DNA of 64,000 bases from an uncultured Lentisphaeria bacterium (GCA_934661755.1 CAKUJM010000004.1:1-64000); one strand, 5' to 3'; counted from the first letter of the stretch, positions 9,198-17,894 are shown. The notes: generated by a model from the letters alone, not told the origin. Translations and numbers: made by a program.

Positions 9198-11387
9198 TTA
9201 TTTCTGCATCGTGAGGTGCCAATATTGGGCATTGGCGTCGCGCCAGTCGGCGTGGATTGGCAGGCCGACATTCATCAGCACCGACCCGGAATAGGTCTGT
9301 CCGTCATCGGTGCGGTAAAGCGCCGCAGGATCCAGGCCGCGCAATTTCAGCCGGTAATCCGGCGTGCGGGTCACGGTGAAAATCGTCACCGCGAAGGCGA
9401 TGCATTCGGCCTTGTCCTTGCTGACGAATGACCAGGCGCACAGATGGCTGGTTCCGGGGGCGATATTGCGGTAGTAGTCGCCATTGGTGACCAGGTGGTG
9501 CACTTCATGGAAGCGCTTGATTTGCGCCGGTATCTGCCTGCGCTCTTCCTCGCTGATGCGGCTGGGATCCAGTTCATAGCCGAAGGTGCCGGACAGGGCG
9601 ACCAGCCCCCGGGTTTCAAACGGGGTGGTGCGGCGGACCTGGTGGTTCGGGCAGTCGGAGACATGGGCGCCCATGGCGGAGCAGGGATAGAAGAAGCTGG
9701 TGCCGTACTGGATGGCCAGGCGTGAAATCGCATCGGAGTTGTCGCTGCACCAGATTTGCGGGGTATAGCACAGCGCTCCGGCGTCAAAGCGTCCGCCGCC
9801 GCCGGCGCAGCCCTCGATCAGCAGATTCGGGTAGCGTTCGCGCATCCGCCCCAGCAGGTCGTAGAATCCCAGGACATAGCGGTGCATCACCTCGCCCTGG
9901 CGTTCCGCCGGCAGGGCCGCCGAGCCGGCCTCCGAGACGCTGCGGTTGCAATCCCACTTCATGTAGTCGATCTGCGCGTTGTCGAAGATCTTGCAGAGCT
10001 GCCCGAAGACGCAGTCCACCACTTCCGGGCGGGACATGTCCAGCATCATCTGCTGCCGACCGATGGAACGGCGGCGACCATCGATATGCAGGCAGTAGTC
10101 GGGGTGGCTGCGGTAAAGCTCGCTGTCTTCGGAGATCATCTCCGGCTCAAACCACAAACCGAACTTGAGTCCCAGATCGTGGATTTTCCGGGAAAGCCCG
10201 TCGATGCCGCCGGGGAGCTTGCGCAAGTCGACAAACCAGTCGCCGAGGCTGGAATTGTCGGCGTCACGGTGGCCGAACCAGCCATCGTCAAGCACCAGCA
10301 TTTCGCATCCCAGTCCGGCGGCGGTCCTGGCCAGGTTGAGGAGTTTTTCCTCGTTAAAATCAAAATAGGTGGCTTCCCAGTTGTTGATCAGCACCGGCCG
10401 TTCCAGGTCGCGCCAGGGGCCGCGCAGGATATGCCGCCGGAAGAAGTCATGGGATGCATGGGTGAGTTCCTCCAGGCCATTCCGGGCGTAGATCAGCAGC
10501 ATCTCCGGGGTCTGGAATTCCTCGCCGGCGGCCAGCGGCCAGCGGAAGTCGGTCGGGTTGATGCCGATCATGGTCCGCAGGTTGCTGTCGGGATTCAGTT
10601 CGATCTCGGCCTGCCAGGAGCCGCTGTAGAGCAACACCTGCCCGATGGCGAAGCCGGCGGTCTCGGTGGTCTCCGGATCGAGGATCACGAAGGCGGGGTT
10701 CATCTGATGGCTGGAGATGCCGCGGGTGGAGCCGATTGCGGTGATGCCGTGCGCGATGGCGCGGCGTTCGACCTGGCGTTCGCGCGCCCATGCTCCGGGG
10801 AAGGAAATCAGATCATAGCCTTTGGGCGATGCCGGCAGATCGACGGTGGCGCTATAGAGCCGCTCGATGACTGCCGGCTGGTCAGCGCGGTTGACGACCC
10901 GCAGCGAACGGGCGATCACTGGCAGCTGTTCGAAGACGGTGTAGCTCAGGATGTACTCCAGCCTGGCCGCCTCGTCGAAGAGGGTGATCTCCAGGGTCTC
11001 GCATTGGGAGTCGCTGCCATAGGACGCCGGCAGTCCATCCAGCGGCGTCTTGCCCTTGTAGATGCGATGGCTCTGGTAGAGCGGCACCGCGGTGATATGG
11101 CCGTTGGCGGTGCGGATGGCGCCGCTGGCGCGTGCATAGTCGCCAATGCCATTGGATGAGAACTCGGCGGCCATGCTCGCCGGGCTTTCGCATTCCTTCC
11201 AGCGTGGCGAGTCCGGTGCAAAGCAATGCTTCAGCAGCTCGCCGCCATCCGCGTCCGCGACGCCGACCAAGGCCGGCCCGTAGTATGCATGCTCGAGGAA
11301 TCCGCATTCCGCAAGATGCATGATGTAGGTACAATTGCCTGCGTCCAGGATGAAGAGGCGTTTTGATTGATTAAATGAAATGCCCAT
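9198..11387 (-). CDS. GH36 alpha-galactosidase
   Basis: 729 aa, typical of full-length GH36. The enzyme removes terminal alpha-1,6-galactose from raffinose-type sugars or galactomannan. The N-terminal beta-sandwich is followed by the TIM barrel with VLDDGWFG, nucleophile Asp479 in KWDCNRS and acid/base Asp549 in CSDNSDAISR. Their 70-residue spacing is as in characterised GH36 enzymes. There is no signal peptide at the chosen start (MGISFNQSK, ATG at 11387), so it probably acts in the cytoplasm. A longer frame upstream is low-complexity and crosses an 11-G tract, so it was rejected. The HAD phosphatase gene lies 55 bp upstream on the same strand. Confidence 0.95.
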   Translation of the reverse strand: MGISFNQSKRLFILDAGNCTYIMHLAECGFLEHAYYGPALVGVADADGGELLKHCFAPDSPRWKECESPASMAAEFSSNGIGDYARASGAIRTANGHITAVPLYQSHRIYKGKTPLDGLPASYGSDSQCETLEITLFDEAARLEYILSYTVFEQLPVIARSLRVVNRADQPAVIERLYSATVDLPASPKGYDLISFPGAWARERQVERRAIAHGITAIGSTRGISSHQMNPAFVILDPETTETAGFAIGQVLLYSGSWQAEIELNPDSNLRTMIGINPTDFRWPLAAGEEFQTPEMLLIYARNGLEELTHASHDFFRRHILRGPWRDLERPVLINNWEATYFDFNEEKLLNLARTAAGLGCEMLVLDDGWFGHRDADNSSLGDWFVDLRKLPGGIDGLSRKIHDLGLKFGLWFEPEMISEDSELYRSHPDYCLHIDGRRRSIGRQQMMLDMSRPEVVDCVFGQLCKIFDNAQIDYMKWDCNRSVSEAGSAALPAERQGEVMHRYVLGFYDLLGRMRERYPNLLIEGCAGGGGRFDAGALCYTPQIWCSDNSDAISRLAIQYGTSFFYPCSAMGAHVSDCPNHQVRRTTPFETRGLVALSGTFGYELDPSRISEEERRQIPAQIKRFHEVHHLVTNGDYYRNIAPGTSHLCAWSFVSKDKAECIAFAVTIFTVTRTPDYRLKLRGLDPAALYRTDDGQTYSGSVLMNVGLPIHADWRDANAQYWHLTMQK

Positions 11388-11403
11388 GTGTGGATTGGGT
11401 GTT

Positions 11404-11414
11404 GGGGGGGGGGG
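11404..11414. repeat. Run of 11 G in front of the alpha-galactosidase gene
   Basis: An uninterrupted (G)11 on the plus strand, 17 bp upstream of the minus-strand alpha-galactosidase start. On the mRNA it is an 11-C tract in the leader. It is a candidate slippage site. Confidence 0.9.
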
Positions 11415-11442
11415 ATCCTGAGGCTGTGTTTTTTTGTGGGGG

Positions 11443-12093
11443 CTATTGGATGATCGAGAGGATCTGCGAAAAATCCCGGCAGGCGAATTCGGCGGCCTGC
11501 CGCAGGGCCGGCCAGAGGCCATCCGACGGCGCGTCATACAAGGCGATGGTGTGCAATCCGGCGGACTTGGCCGCCAGGGTATTGGGGAGGTTGTCCTCCA
11601 GCAGCACCATCTCGTCCGGCATGGCGCTTAATTTATCCGCCAGGGCCAGAAAGAATGCCGGGTCGGTCTTCTCCAGCTTCATCTCCGTGCAGCAGAAAAT
11701 GCCGTCGAAATACCGGTCTATGCCGGTGCGGACGAATGCGGCGCGCGCCAGCGTGGTCGCGGAGGCGGTGGCCACATAGCACCGGCAGCCGCGCTGCCGC
11801 AGCCGGGGGAGCGTCTGGGCGACACCGCTTTTCAACGGCGCGCGTTCGGTATAGAAGGAGTCGGCCATGGCGGTGATGCCGGCGATGATCTCCTCCTCCG
11901 ACAGCTGCAGGCCGTAGTCGTGCCGCAGCACCCTTGCCGACTCGCGGATGCTGAGGTTGAAGATCTGTTCCTGCAGTCCCGGCTTCGGGATGCATCCCAG
12001 CGACCGCACATACGCCGGCCCCAGGTCGATCCACATCGACATGGTGTCAAGCAGCACGCCGTCCATGTCGGAAATGATGTATTTGCAGTGCAT
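11443..12093 (-). CDS. HAD-superfamily hydrolase, beta-phosphoglucomutase-like
   Basis: 216 aa. Catalytic motif DMDGVLLD (Asp9 nucleophile, Asp11), a helical cap, motif II Thr in CYVATASATT, motif III Lys in MKLEKTDPAFF and motif IV MVLLEDNLPN. Length and layout fit the beta-phosphoglucomutase/phosphatase branch acting on sugar phosphates, and its place directly upstream of the alpha-galactosidase supports a role in sugar metabolism. No Shine-Dalgarno is visible. A TTATATT box on the minus strand at 12128-12134 gives a leader of about 28 nt. Whether it is a mutase or a phosphatase cannot be decided from the sequence. Confidence 0.85.
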   Translation of the reverse strand: MHCKYIISDMDGVLLDTMSMWIDLGPAYVRSLGCIPKPGLQEQIFNLSIRESARVLRHDYGLQLSEEEIIAGITAMADSFYTERAPLKSGVAQTLPRLRQRGCRCYVATASATTLARAAFVRTGIDRYFDGIFCCTEMKLEKTDPAFFLALADKLSAMPDEMVLLEDNLPNTLAAKSAGLHTIALYDAPSDGLWPALRQAAEFACRDFSQILSIIQ

Positions 12094-12127
12094 ACGGAGG
12101 AAAATGGATGATGGCAGTCACTGGCAG

Positions 12128-12134
12128 AATATAA
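12128..12134 (-). promoter_or_regulatory. -10-like box TTATATT for the HAD/alpha-galactosidase unit
   Basis: TTATATT on the minus strand, about 35 bp before the HAD start, back to back with the plus-strand box at 12177. No convincing -35. Confidence 0.45.
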
Positions 12135-12176
12135 GGCAGTTTGCCCATCCCGGCAGATTGCGCATGCCTTGTTCCA

Positions 12177-12185
12177 TTATATTAT
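12177..12185 (+). promoter_or_regulatory. -10-like box TTATATTAT for the oxidoreductase operon
   Basis: TTATATTAT followed by GCGG. A weak -35 (TTGCGC) ends 16 bp before the TATTAT reading of the box. The predicted leader is about 50 nt before the ferredoxin ATG at 12243. The string TTATATTATGCGG is repeated exactly upstream of the sigma-54 activator at 18043. Confidence 0.5.
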
Positions 12186-12242
12186 GCGGATTACGACTAT
12201 TCGGGATCTCTAAAGAAGTCTTTTTGATCGAGGTGCAACACC

Positions 12243-12470
12243 ATGGAAATAGACAAGACCAAACCCTATCCGGTCATCAACGAGCTGGAGTGCAAATCCT
12301 GTTCCCGTTGCGTGGTCGCCTGCCCCAGGCAATGTCTTCGCATTGGCGGAAAGCTCAACGAGCGCGGCTATCATGCCGTTGAATATATCGGCGGCTGCAT
12401 TGGTTGCGCCAGCTGCTTTTACAACTGCCCGGAGCCCAATGCCCTGGAGATCCACATCCCGGCCAGGTAG
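12243..12470 (+). CDS. 2[4Fe-4S] ferredoxin subunit of a 2-oxoacid:ferredoxin oxidoreductase
   Basis: 75 aa. Two complete 4Fe-4S ligand sets, CKSCSRCVVACP and CIGCASCFYNCPEP, in the spacing of the delta subunit of 2-oxoacid:ferredoxin oxidoreductases. It should carry electrons from the TPP site of the downstream subunits to a soluble acceptor. It is first in an operon with the alpha (12509) and fused beta-gamma (13579) genes. The ATG follows GCAACACC without a Shine-Dalgarno. Confidence 0.92.
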   Translation: MEIDKTKPYPVINELECKSCSRCVVACPRQCLRIGGKLNERGYHAVEYIGGCIGCASCFYNCPEPNALEIHIPAR

Positions 12471-12508
12471 CCGGCCATCATCGGCTTATTCAAGGAGATA
12501 ATTTCATC

Positions 12509-13546
12509 ATGGCGACCAAATTGGTAAAAGGAAACACCGCGGTGGTGGTCGGCGCGCTTTACGCCGGCTGCGACTGCTATTTCGGCTATCCGATCACCCC
12601 GGCCAGCGAAGTCCTCCACGAGGCCTCGAAGTACTTCCCGATGGTCGGGCGCAAATTTGTCCAGGCGGAGTCCGAGGAGGCGTCCATCAACATGTGCTAT
12701 GGCGCCGCGGCGGCGGGCCATCGGGTCTTCACCGCCTCCAGCGGCCCGGGGATTTCGCTGATGCAGGAGGGCATCTCCTACTGCGCGGGGGCGCAGCTGC
12801 CGCTGGTGGTGGTCGACATCATGCGCGCCGGCCCGGGGCTGGGCAACATCGGCCCGGAGCAGGCCGACTACAACCAGGTGGTCAAAGGCGGCGGCCATGG
12901 CAACTACCACGCCATTGTCCTGGCGCCCAACAGCGTGCAGGAGATGTGCGATGTGATGCTCAAGGCCTTCGAGCTGGCCTTCAAGTGGCGTAATCCGGTA
13001 TATGTGCTGGCCGATGGCGTGCTCGGGCAGATGATGGAGCCGCTCACCTATCCGGAAAAGGCGGTCGCGCCGGAGATTGACGCCAGCTGGGCGGTGGCCG
13101 GCACCGCCAGCACCCGTCCCAACCTGGTCACCAGCATCTTCCTGGACTTCGATCAGCTGGAGCAATTCAACATCCAGCTCCAGCAGAAGTACGCCAGGAT
13201 CGAGGCCGAGGAGCCCGACTGCGAAGAAATCATGACTGACGACGCCGACACCATCCTGGTGGCATACGGCATCTGTTCGCGGATCGCCAAAAGCGCGGTG
13301 GAGCAATCGCGCGCCGCCGGCAAGAAGGTCGGCTTGTTCCGCCCCAAGACCCTCTATCCCTTCCCGAAGTCGCGGCTGCGCAAGCTGGCGGAAAAGGGAA
13401 ATGTCCGCTTCATCTCGGTGGAGATGAGCAATGGCCAGATGATCGACGACATCAAGCTGGCCATCGACTGCTCCCGGCCGGTCGAACTGGTCAATCGCAT
13501 GGGCGGCAACCTGCTCCATCTCGACCAGATCATGGCCGCGCTCTAG
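12509..13546 (+). CDS. vorB: 2-oxoacid:ferredoxin oxidoreductase, alpha subunit (VorB/KorA type)
   Basis: 345 aa. The start at 12509 has AAGGAG (12492-12497) upstream; an earlier in-frame start would overlap the ferredoxin gene and lacks support. The N-terminus (KGNTAVVVGALYAGC, YFGYPITPASE) is the pyrimidine-binding domain of the alpha subunit, and the C-terminal transketolase-C-like domain begins near residue 240. With its partners it decarboxylates a branched 2-oxoacid or 2-oxoglutarate to the acyl-CoA, reducing ferredoxin. The choice between valine-type and 2-oxoglutarate-type substrate is not certain from sequence; VOR is favoured by the gene arrangement. Confidence 0.9.
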   Translation: MATKLVKGNTAVVVGALYAGCDCYFGYPITPASEVLHEASKYFPMVGRKFVQAESEEASINMCYGAAAAGHRVFTASSGPGISLMQEGISYCAGAQLPLVVVDIMRAGPGLGNIGPEQADYNQVVKGGGHGNYHAIVLAPNSVQEMCDVMLKAFELAFKWRNPVYVLADGVLGQMMEPLTYPEKAVAPEIDASWAVAGTASTRPNLVTSIFLDFDQLEQFNIQLQQKYARIEAEEPDCEEIMTDDADTILVAYGICSRIAKSAVEQSRAAGKKVGLFRPKTLYPFPKSRLRKLAEKGNVRFISVEMSNGQMIDDIKLAIDCSRPVELVNRMGGNLLHLDQIMAAL

Positions 13547-13578
13547 CACCCCCATTTCCAGCGGAAGGATACATCATC

Positions 13579-14991
13579 ATGTCCGAAAAAATCATCAAAT
13601 CCCAGGGGTTGTACAAGAGCTTCCCGCGCAAAGGCGGAGCCGCCCCCACCGCCACCCACTACTGCCCCGGCTGCGGCCATGGCATCTTGACCAAGCTCAT
13701 CGGCGAAGCGCTGCATGATCTGGAGATCCAGGACCGCGCCGTCATGATCAGCCCGGTCGGCTGCGCGGTGTTCGCCTACTACTATTTCGACTGCGGCAAC
13801 ATCCAGGTCGCGCATGGCCGCGCCCCGGCCGTGGGCACCGGCGTTTCCCGTGCCACCGACAGCGTGGTCATTTCCTACCAGGGGGATGGCGACCTGGCGT
13901 CCATCGGCCTCAACGAGACCATGCAGGCCGCCAACCGCGGCGAGAAGATGGCGGTGTTCTTTGTCAACAACACCGTCTATGGCATGACTGGCGGCCAGAT
14001 GGCGCCGACCACGCTGGTCGGCGAAAAGACCGTCACCTGCCCCAACGGGCGCGATCCGCTGACCCAGGGCTATCCGCTGCACATGTGCGAGCTCATCAGC
14101 CAGCTCAAGGCGCCGGTGTTCGTGGAGCGGGTGGCGCTGACCGACAACCTCCATGTGCGCCAGGCCCGCACCGCCATCCGCAAGGCGCTGCAGATCCAGA
14201 AGGAAGGCAAGGGATACGCCTTCGTCGAGGTCCTCTCCGGCTGTCCGACCAACCTGGGCACCTCGCCGGTCAAGACCGACGAATGGATCAACGAGGTCAT
14301 GGCGCAGGAGTTCCCGATCCGGAATTTCCGCGATCTGTCCGCGCAGGCGGCGCCAGTCGAGCGTGCGAAGTCCGATTTCTCCAAGGAAGCCCTGGACCGC
14401 ATCTTCGACATCACCGGCCAGGACAGCGTGGTCGAGTCGGAAAAAAGCGGCGGGGATGTCCAGGCGAAAATCGCCGGCTTCGGCGGACAGGGCGTGCTGT
14501 CGCTGGGGCTGATGCTCACCCAGGCCGCCCTGGCGGCAGGCAGGCAGGTGTCGTGGTATCCTTCCTACGGTCCGGAACAGCGCGGCGGCACCTCGAATTG
14601 CTCGGTGACCATCTCCGACAACCCCATCGGGTCGCCGGTGGTATACCACCCCGACTTGCTGGTCGCCCTGAACAGGCCCTCCTTCGAGCGCTTCAAGAAT
14701 GACGTCAAGAAGGGCGGCGTGATCCTCTATGACGCCATCATGGGCGATCTGGAAATGCCGGAGGGGGTCCGCGGAATAGCGGTTCCAGCCCAGCAGCTGG
14801 CCGACGAGGGCGGCAATCCGCGCGGCGCCAACACCGTGATGTTCGGTGTCATCAGCGCATTGGATGTCACCCGGCTGCCGAAGGCGGCCTTCAACCACGC
14901 CCTCAGCCACAGCTTTGCCAAGAAGCCGAAGCTGATTCCGATGAACGTCGCCCTCCTGGAGCATGTCCAGAAGTGGATGAAGGGCAGATAG
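13579..14991 (+). CDS. 2-oxoacid:ferredoxin oxidoreductase, fused beta and gamma subunits
   Basis: 470 aa, too long for a beta subunit alone (about 250-280). Residues 1 to about 285 are the TPP-binding beta subunit: CPGCGHG near residue 30, GDGDLASIG as the TPP/Mg motif, and VNNTVYGMTGGQ. After a short linker (about 285-300, SEKSGGD) residues 300-470 are a complete gamma subunit (AGFGGQGVLSLG, SYGPEQRGGTSNC). The TPP site and the CoA-binding domain are thus on one chain. GGAAGGA precedes the ATG. Third and last gene of the operon; a G/C-rich inverted repeat follows at 15006. Confidence 0.92.
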   Translation: MSEKIIKSQGLYKSFPRKGGAAPTATHYCPGCGHGILTKLIGEALHDLEIQDRAVMISPVGCAVFAYYYFDCGNIQVAHGRAPAVGTGVSRATDSVVISYQGDGDLASIGLNETMQAANRGEKMAVFFVNNTVYGMTGGQMAPTTLVGEKTVTCPNGRDPLTQGYPLHMCELISQLKAPVFVERVALTDNLHVRQARTAIRKALQIQKEGKGYAFVEVLSGCPTNLGTSPVKTDEWINEVMAQEFPIRNFRDLSAQAAPVERAKSDFSKEALDRIFDITGQDSVVESEKSGGDVQAKIAGFGGQGVLSLGLMLTQAALAAGRQVSWYPSYGPEQRGGTSNCSVTISDNPIGSPVVYHPDLLVALNRPSFERFKNDVKKGGVILYDAIMGDLEMPEGVRGIAVPAQQLADEGGNPRGANTVMFGVISALDVTRLPKAAFNHALSHSFAKKPKLIPMNVALLEHVQKWMKGR

Positions 14992-15005
14992 CCCAGGAAC
15001 CTGCG

Positions 15006-15041
15006 GGGTGGACGGGGGAGGGATGCCTCCGGCGTCCACCC
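15006..15041 (+). terminator. Inverted repeat after the oxidoreductase operon, no T run
   Basis: GGGTGGACG (15006-15014) pairs perfectly with CGTCCACCC (15033-15041), with extra pairing inside (GGAGG/CCTCC) and an outer CTGC/GCAG. There is no U tract after it, so it may stabilise the 3' end or act as a factor-dependent stop. Confidence 0.5.
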
Positions 15042-15125
15042 TTGCAGTGGAAGGCAGGGGGGCTGGGCTTCTCCGCCATTCTTCGCCATCCTCCGCCTTC
15101 CTCCGCCATCATCCATTTTCCGGCC

Positions 15126-15965
15126 ATGTCTTTTCGCTTTGACGTACATACTCATGCGTTTCATCCGAAGATTGCCGACAAGGTAGTCCGTCAGCTGGAG
15201 GCGCATTACCACATTCCGCCGATTGGCAGCGGCTGCTACGAGGATCTGGAGCCGCGGCTGCGCCGGGCACGGCTGGACTTCTGCTGCATCCATTCGGCGG
15301 CCACCAAGCCCGAGCAGGTCGAACCGGCCAACAACTGGGCGATAGCGCTCAAGGCGCATCCCGGCGTCATCCCTTTTGGCACCATGCATCCCGGCTACGG
15401 CCATATCGAGGACGAGCTGGCGCGGCTATGGGACAATGGCGTCCGCGGCATCAAGCTCCATCCCGACTTCCAGGGTTTCCGGGTTGACGACCCCCGTCTG
15501 GATCGCTTCTTCGGCGCCATTGAGGGTCACTTCACCCTCATGCTTCATGTCGGCGACGTGCTGCCGCCCGCCGAGAACCCGACATGTCCGTACAAGACTG
15601 CCGCCCTCAAGCGCAAATACCCCAAATTGCAGCTGATTGCGGCGCATTTCGGGGGCGTGCATCACTGGAAATATGTCATCGACGCCATGAAGGGCATGGA
15701 GATCTACATGGACACCTCCAGTTCGCTATGGGCGATCGAGCAGCCGGTGCTTGAGGCAATCTTCCGGGCATTTCCGCGCCATCTCTTCCTTTACGGTTCC
15801 GATTATCCGCTTTTCGATCCGGCGGACGAGCTGCAGCGCCTCCAGCGGCGGTTGCGCCTTTCCGACCGTGAGGTCGAGGAGCTGCTCACCAACGCCAACG
15901 CCCTCAAGCTCGCCGACGGCCAGGCGCCGTTGCCGCAGCAGTCTGGCGAAGCCGGCCAGGGATGA
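15126..15965 (+). CDS. Amidohydrolase-2 family TIM-barrel metal-dependent hydrolase
   Basis: 279 aa. Metal-binding HTH pair in DVHTHAFHP (residues 5-13), further histidines in LMLHVGD and LIAAHFGG, and the final Asp in YGSDYPLF. This is the layout of the ACMSD/2-pyrone-dicarboxylate-hydrolase branch (PF04909), which hydrolyses or decarboxylates small molecules. The substrate cannot be assigned. The start is the ATG at 15126 preceded by CCGGCC; the upstream frame is repetitive and lacks a ribosome site. The stop overlaps the next gene's ATG by 4 bp, so the two are translationally coupled. Confidence 0.85.
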   Translation: MSFRFDVHTHAFHPKIADKVVRQLEAHYHIPPIGSGCYEDLEPRLRRARLDFCCIHSAATKPEQVEPANNWAIALKAHPGVIPFGTMHPGYGHIEDELARLWDNGVRGIKLHPDFQGFRVDDPRLDRFFGAIEGHFTLMLHVGDVLPPAENPTCPYKTAALKRKYPKLQLIAAHFGGVHHWKYVIDAMKGMEIYMDTSSSLWAIEQPVLEAIFRAFPRHLFLYGSDYPLFDPADELQRLQRRLRLSDREVEELLTNANALKLADGQAPLPQQSGEAGQG

Positions 15966-16693
15966 AGCTTCGCGCCGACCAGCTGGCCTGCGAGAGGGGT
16001 CTTTGCCCGTCGCGGGCCGTCGCCCAGCGGCTGATCCGCGATGGCCGGATCCGCCTCATTGACGGCACGCCCCTGCGCAAGCCCAGCCAGCTGATCGACG
16101 GGGGGACGCCGCTGCAACTGACCGCCCCCGAACAATATGTCTCGCGCGGCGCCTATAAGCTATTGGCCGCGCTGGACGCCTTTGATCCCCCCGTCGCCGG
16201 GCGGGTCGTGCTTGACCTGGGCGCATCCACCGGCGGCTTCACCGACCTGCTGCTCCAGCGCGGGGCGGTGCGCTCCTACGCCGTGGATGTCGGCACCGGC
16301 CAGCTACACGGGAAATTGCGCGACGATCCGCGGGTTGTCAATCTGGAGCAGACCAACGCCAGGCAGCTTGACCGCGCATTGATCCCCGAGGCCATCGGGA
16401 TCCTGGTCGCCGATGTCTCGTTCATTTCCCTGACCAAGGTACTGCCGCCCTGTGCGCCGCTGCTGGCCGATGACGCCTGGATCATGGTGCTGGTCAAGCC
16501 CCAATTCGAAGCCGGACGCGACGCCATCGGCTCCGGCGGCGTGGTCCGCGACCAGGAAATACAGCGCAAATGCGTCGAGGATATCATCGCATTTGCCAGA
16601 AATGAATTGGGATGGCGCTGCATCGGAACAGTGCCATCCCCGATCAAAGGACAAAACGGCAATCAGGAATATATCGCCGCCTTCACGCCTTAA
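15962..16693 (+). CDS. tlyA: TlyA-type S4/FtsJ rRNA methyltransferase
   Basis: 243 aa, standard length. N-terminal S4 RNA-binding domain (residues 1-60: ACERGLCPSRAVAQRLI), then a SAM-dependent FtsJ-like methyltransferase with motif I LDLGASTGGFTD and VLVKPQFE further on. Members of this family 2'-O-methylate rRNA, and some are haemolysin-annotated. It overlaps the amidohydrolase stop by 4 bp (ATGA). Its own stop codon shares the tetramer TTAA (16690-16693) with the stop of the convergent gene, leaving no room for a terminator. Confidence 0.92.
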   Translation: MKLRADQLACERGLCPSRAVAQRLIRDGRIRLIDGTPLRKPSQLIDGGTPLQLTAPEQYVSRGAYKLLAALDAFDPPVAGRVVLDLGASTGGFTDLLLQRGAVRSYAVDVGTGQLHGKLRDDPRVVNLEQTNARQLDRALIPEAIGILVADVSFISLTKVLPPCAPLLADDAWIMVLVKPQFEAGRDAIGSGGVVRDQEIQRKCVEDIIAFARNELGWRCIGTVPSPIKGQNGNQEYIAAFTP

Positions 16694-17214
16694 AACGGAA
16701 CATCGTCCCGTTTTTCCCAATTCTCCGCCGCACCGGCAGGAGCATCATCGGACTTCCCTTCCGCAAGGTCGCCGCTGGCCGGCAATGCGGCAAACACGAT
16801 GTTCATCGCCTCGATTTGCTGTTCGATTCCCAGCTTGCTCTTCACCTCCGCCAGGATGTCATTGCGCAGGGAATTGTGGATTCCGACCACATCCGCCCCC
16901 GGCTCCGCGGCCACCACCAGCTCCACGACCACCTTCCCGCGATGATGGCGCAAATTGACGCTCTTGAGCTTGAGCGACGGCAGCCTTTCCACCGTTCCCC
17001 GCAGGAAATTCAGGAACGCCGAACGCATGATCACGAAGTCGCCGCCGTTGTCATTGATCCGGATGCCATTGCAGCCGCGGCGGCACAGGCAGAACAACTT
17101 CACCAATGCCGCCAGGACCACCAGCACAACCGCGGCAAAGGCCATGCCCAGCAGAAATTCACGGTTGGCCAGATAGGCACCGGCGTTATGGATGCAATCT
17201 ACTATCTTTTGCAT
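16690..17214 (-). CDS. AmaP-like membrane protein paired with an Asp23-family protein
   Basis: 174 aa. One N-terminal transmembrane helix (about residues 20-45, GMAFAAVVLVVLAALVKL), followed by a cysteine-containing turn and a cytoplasmic domain with two beta-rich segments (VKLKSVNLRHHRGKVV... region, about 75-130). The layout resembles the alkaline-shock membrane anchor AmaP that tethers Asp23 to the membrane. The Asp23/Gls24 gene lies 67 bp upstream on the same strand, which supports the reading. Similarity is inferred from topology and neighbourhood; the C-terminal tail is low complexity. It acts at the inner membrane. GGAG precedes the ATG. Confidence 0.6.
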   Translation of the reverse strand: MQKIVDCIHNAGAYLANREFLLGMAFAAVVLVVLAALVKLFCLCRRGCNGIRINDNGGDFVIMRSAFLNFLRGTVERLPSLKLKSVNLRHHRGKVVVELVVAAEPGADVVGIHNSLRNDILAEVKSKLGIEQQIEAMNIVFAALPASGDLAEGKSDDAPAGAAENWEKRDDVPF

Positions 17215-17281
17215 GGCAGTTCTCCACAGGGTGGCTTAAACGGAAGCGACGGGGAAAAGCAGAATCCGCCTTCCGCGGCTC

Positions 17282-17809
17282 CTACAATGCGGCGTCCGGC
17301 TCCTCGGCCTTGGCGGCCTCCTCGCCCTCTTCAACCTCCGATGACTCCTCGGTGGTCTTGCTTTCGGGCTCGACCAGATCCTTCACCAGCACATCGACCT
17401 TGCCCAGCTTGGCGCCGGCGTAGCATTCGATCTGCTCGCGGACCGTCTGCTGCACCTTCTTGACCACTTCCGGGATGACCGCGCCGAAGTAGACCAGGAT
17501 CGCCAGGGTGACATAGACCTTGTCGTCCTTGAACTCGATCAGGATGCTGCTGTCGTATGAGCGGTCGGAGAAGATATTGACCAGATCGGCGACGCCCTTG
17601 GGGGCGAAGCGCGCCACGCCGTCAATCGCCAGGACATTGCGGGTGATGATGCGGGCGATGACATTCTGCGAGATGCGGACGACACCGCCGGACGCACCGT
17701 CTTCGTCGATCACCAGCGTGGTCTGGCGCGCCGGCTTGCCGCCCTTGGCCTCATCGACTTCCGGGGTCGCTTCCGTGGTTTCGCTGTTGATTTTCTCTTC
17801 CTGTGACAT
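17282..17809 (-). CDS. Asp23/Gls24 family envelope stress protein
   Basis: 175 aa. The start at 17809 has GGGAGG eight nt upstream. An acidic N-terminal tail (1-35) is followed by the Asp23 core (about 40-150: VRISQNVIARIITR, VEFAP-like ARFAPKG, and VYFGAVIPEVVKKVQQTVREQIE), then a Glu-rich C-terminal tail from about residue 153. Asp23 proteins are best known in Firmicutes, where they assemble under the membrane and affect envelope stress. It pairs with the downstream membrane protein at 16690. A minus-strand TATATT at 17889-17894 may be its promoter. Confidence 0.85.
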   Translation of the reverse strand: MSQEEKINSETTEATPEVDEAKGGKPARQTTLVIDEDGASGGVVRISQNVIARIITRNVLAIDGVARFAPKGVADLVNIFSDRSYDSSILIEFKDDKVYVTLAILVYFGAVIPEVVKKVQQTVREQIECYAGAKLGKVDVLVKDLVEPESKTTEESSEVEEGEEAAKAEEPDAAL

Positions 17810-17888
17810 TATGCGTTCCTCCCAATGTGTTATGGAAAAGGGGCTGCGGTTGCACTCCACCTAAGGAGCATGGATGCGTGACGCCGAT

Positions 17889-17894
17889 AATATA
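17889..17894 (-). promoter_or_regulatory. -10-like box TATATT for the Asp23/AmaP pair
   Basis: Minus-strand GGTATATTATCG, about 80 bp before the start at 17809. No clear -35. Confidence 0.4.

Noticed and set aside
11388..11537. Longer N-terminus for the alpha-galactosidase
   Set aside because: Adds a proline-rich segment that crosses the 11-G tract and runs into the HAD gene; the shorter start gives the normal family length.
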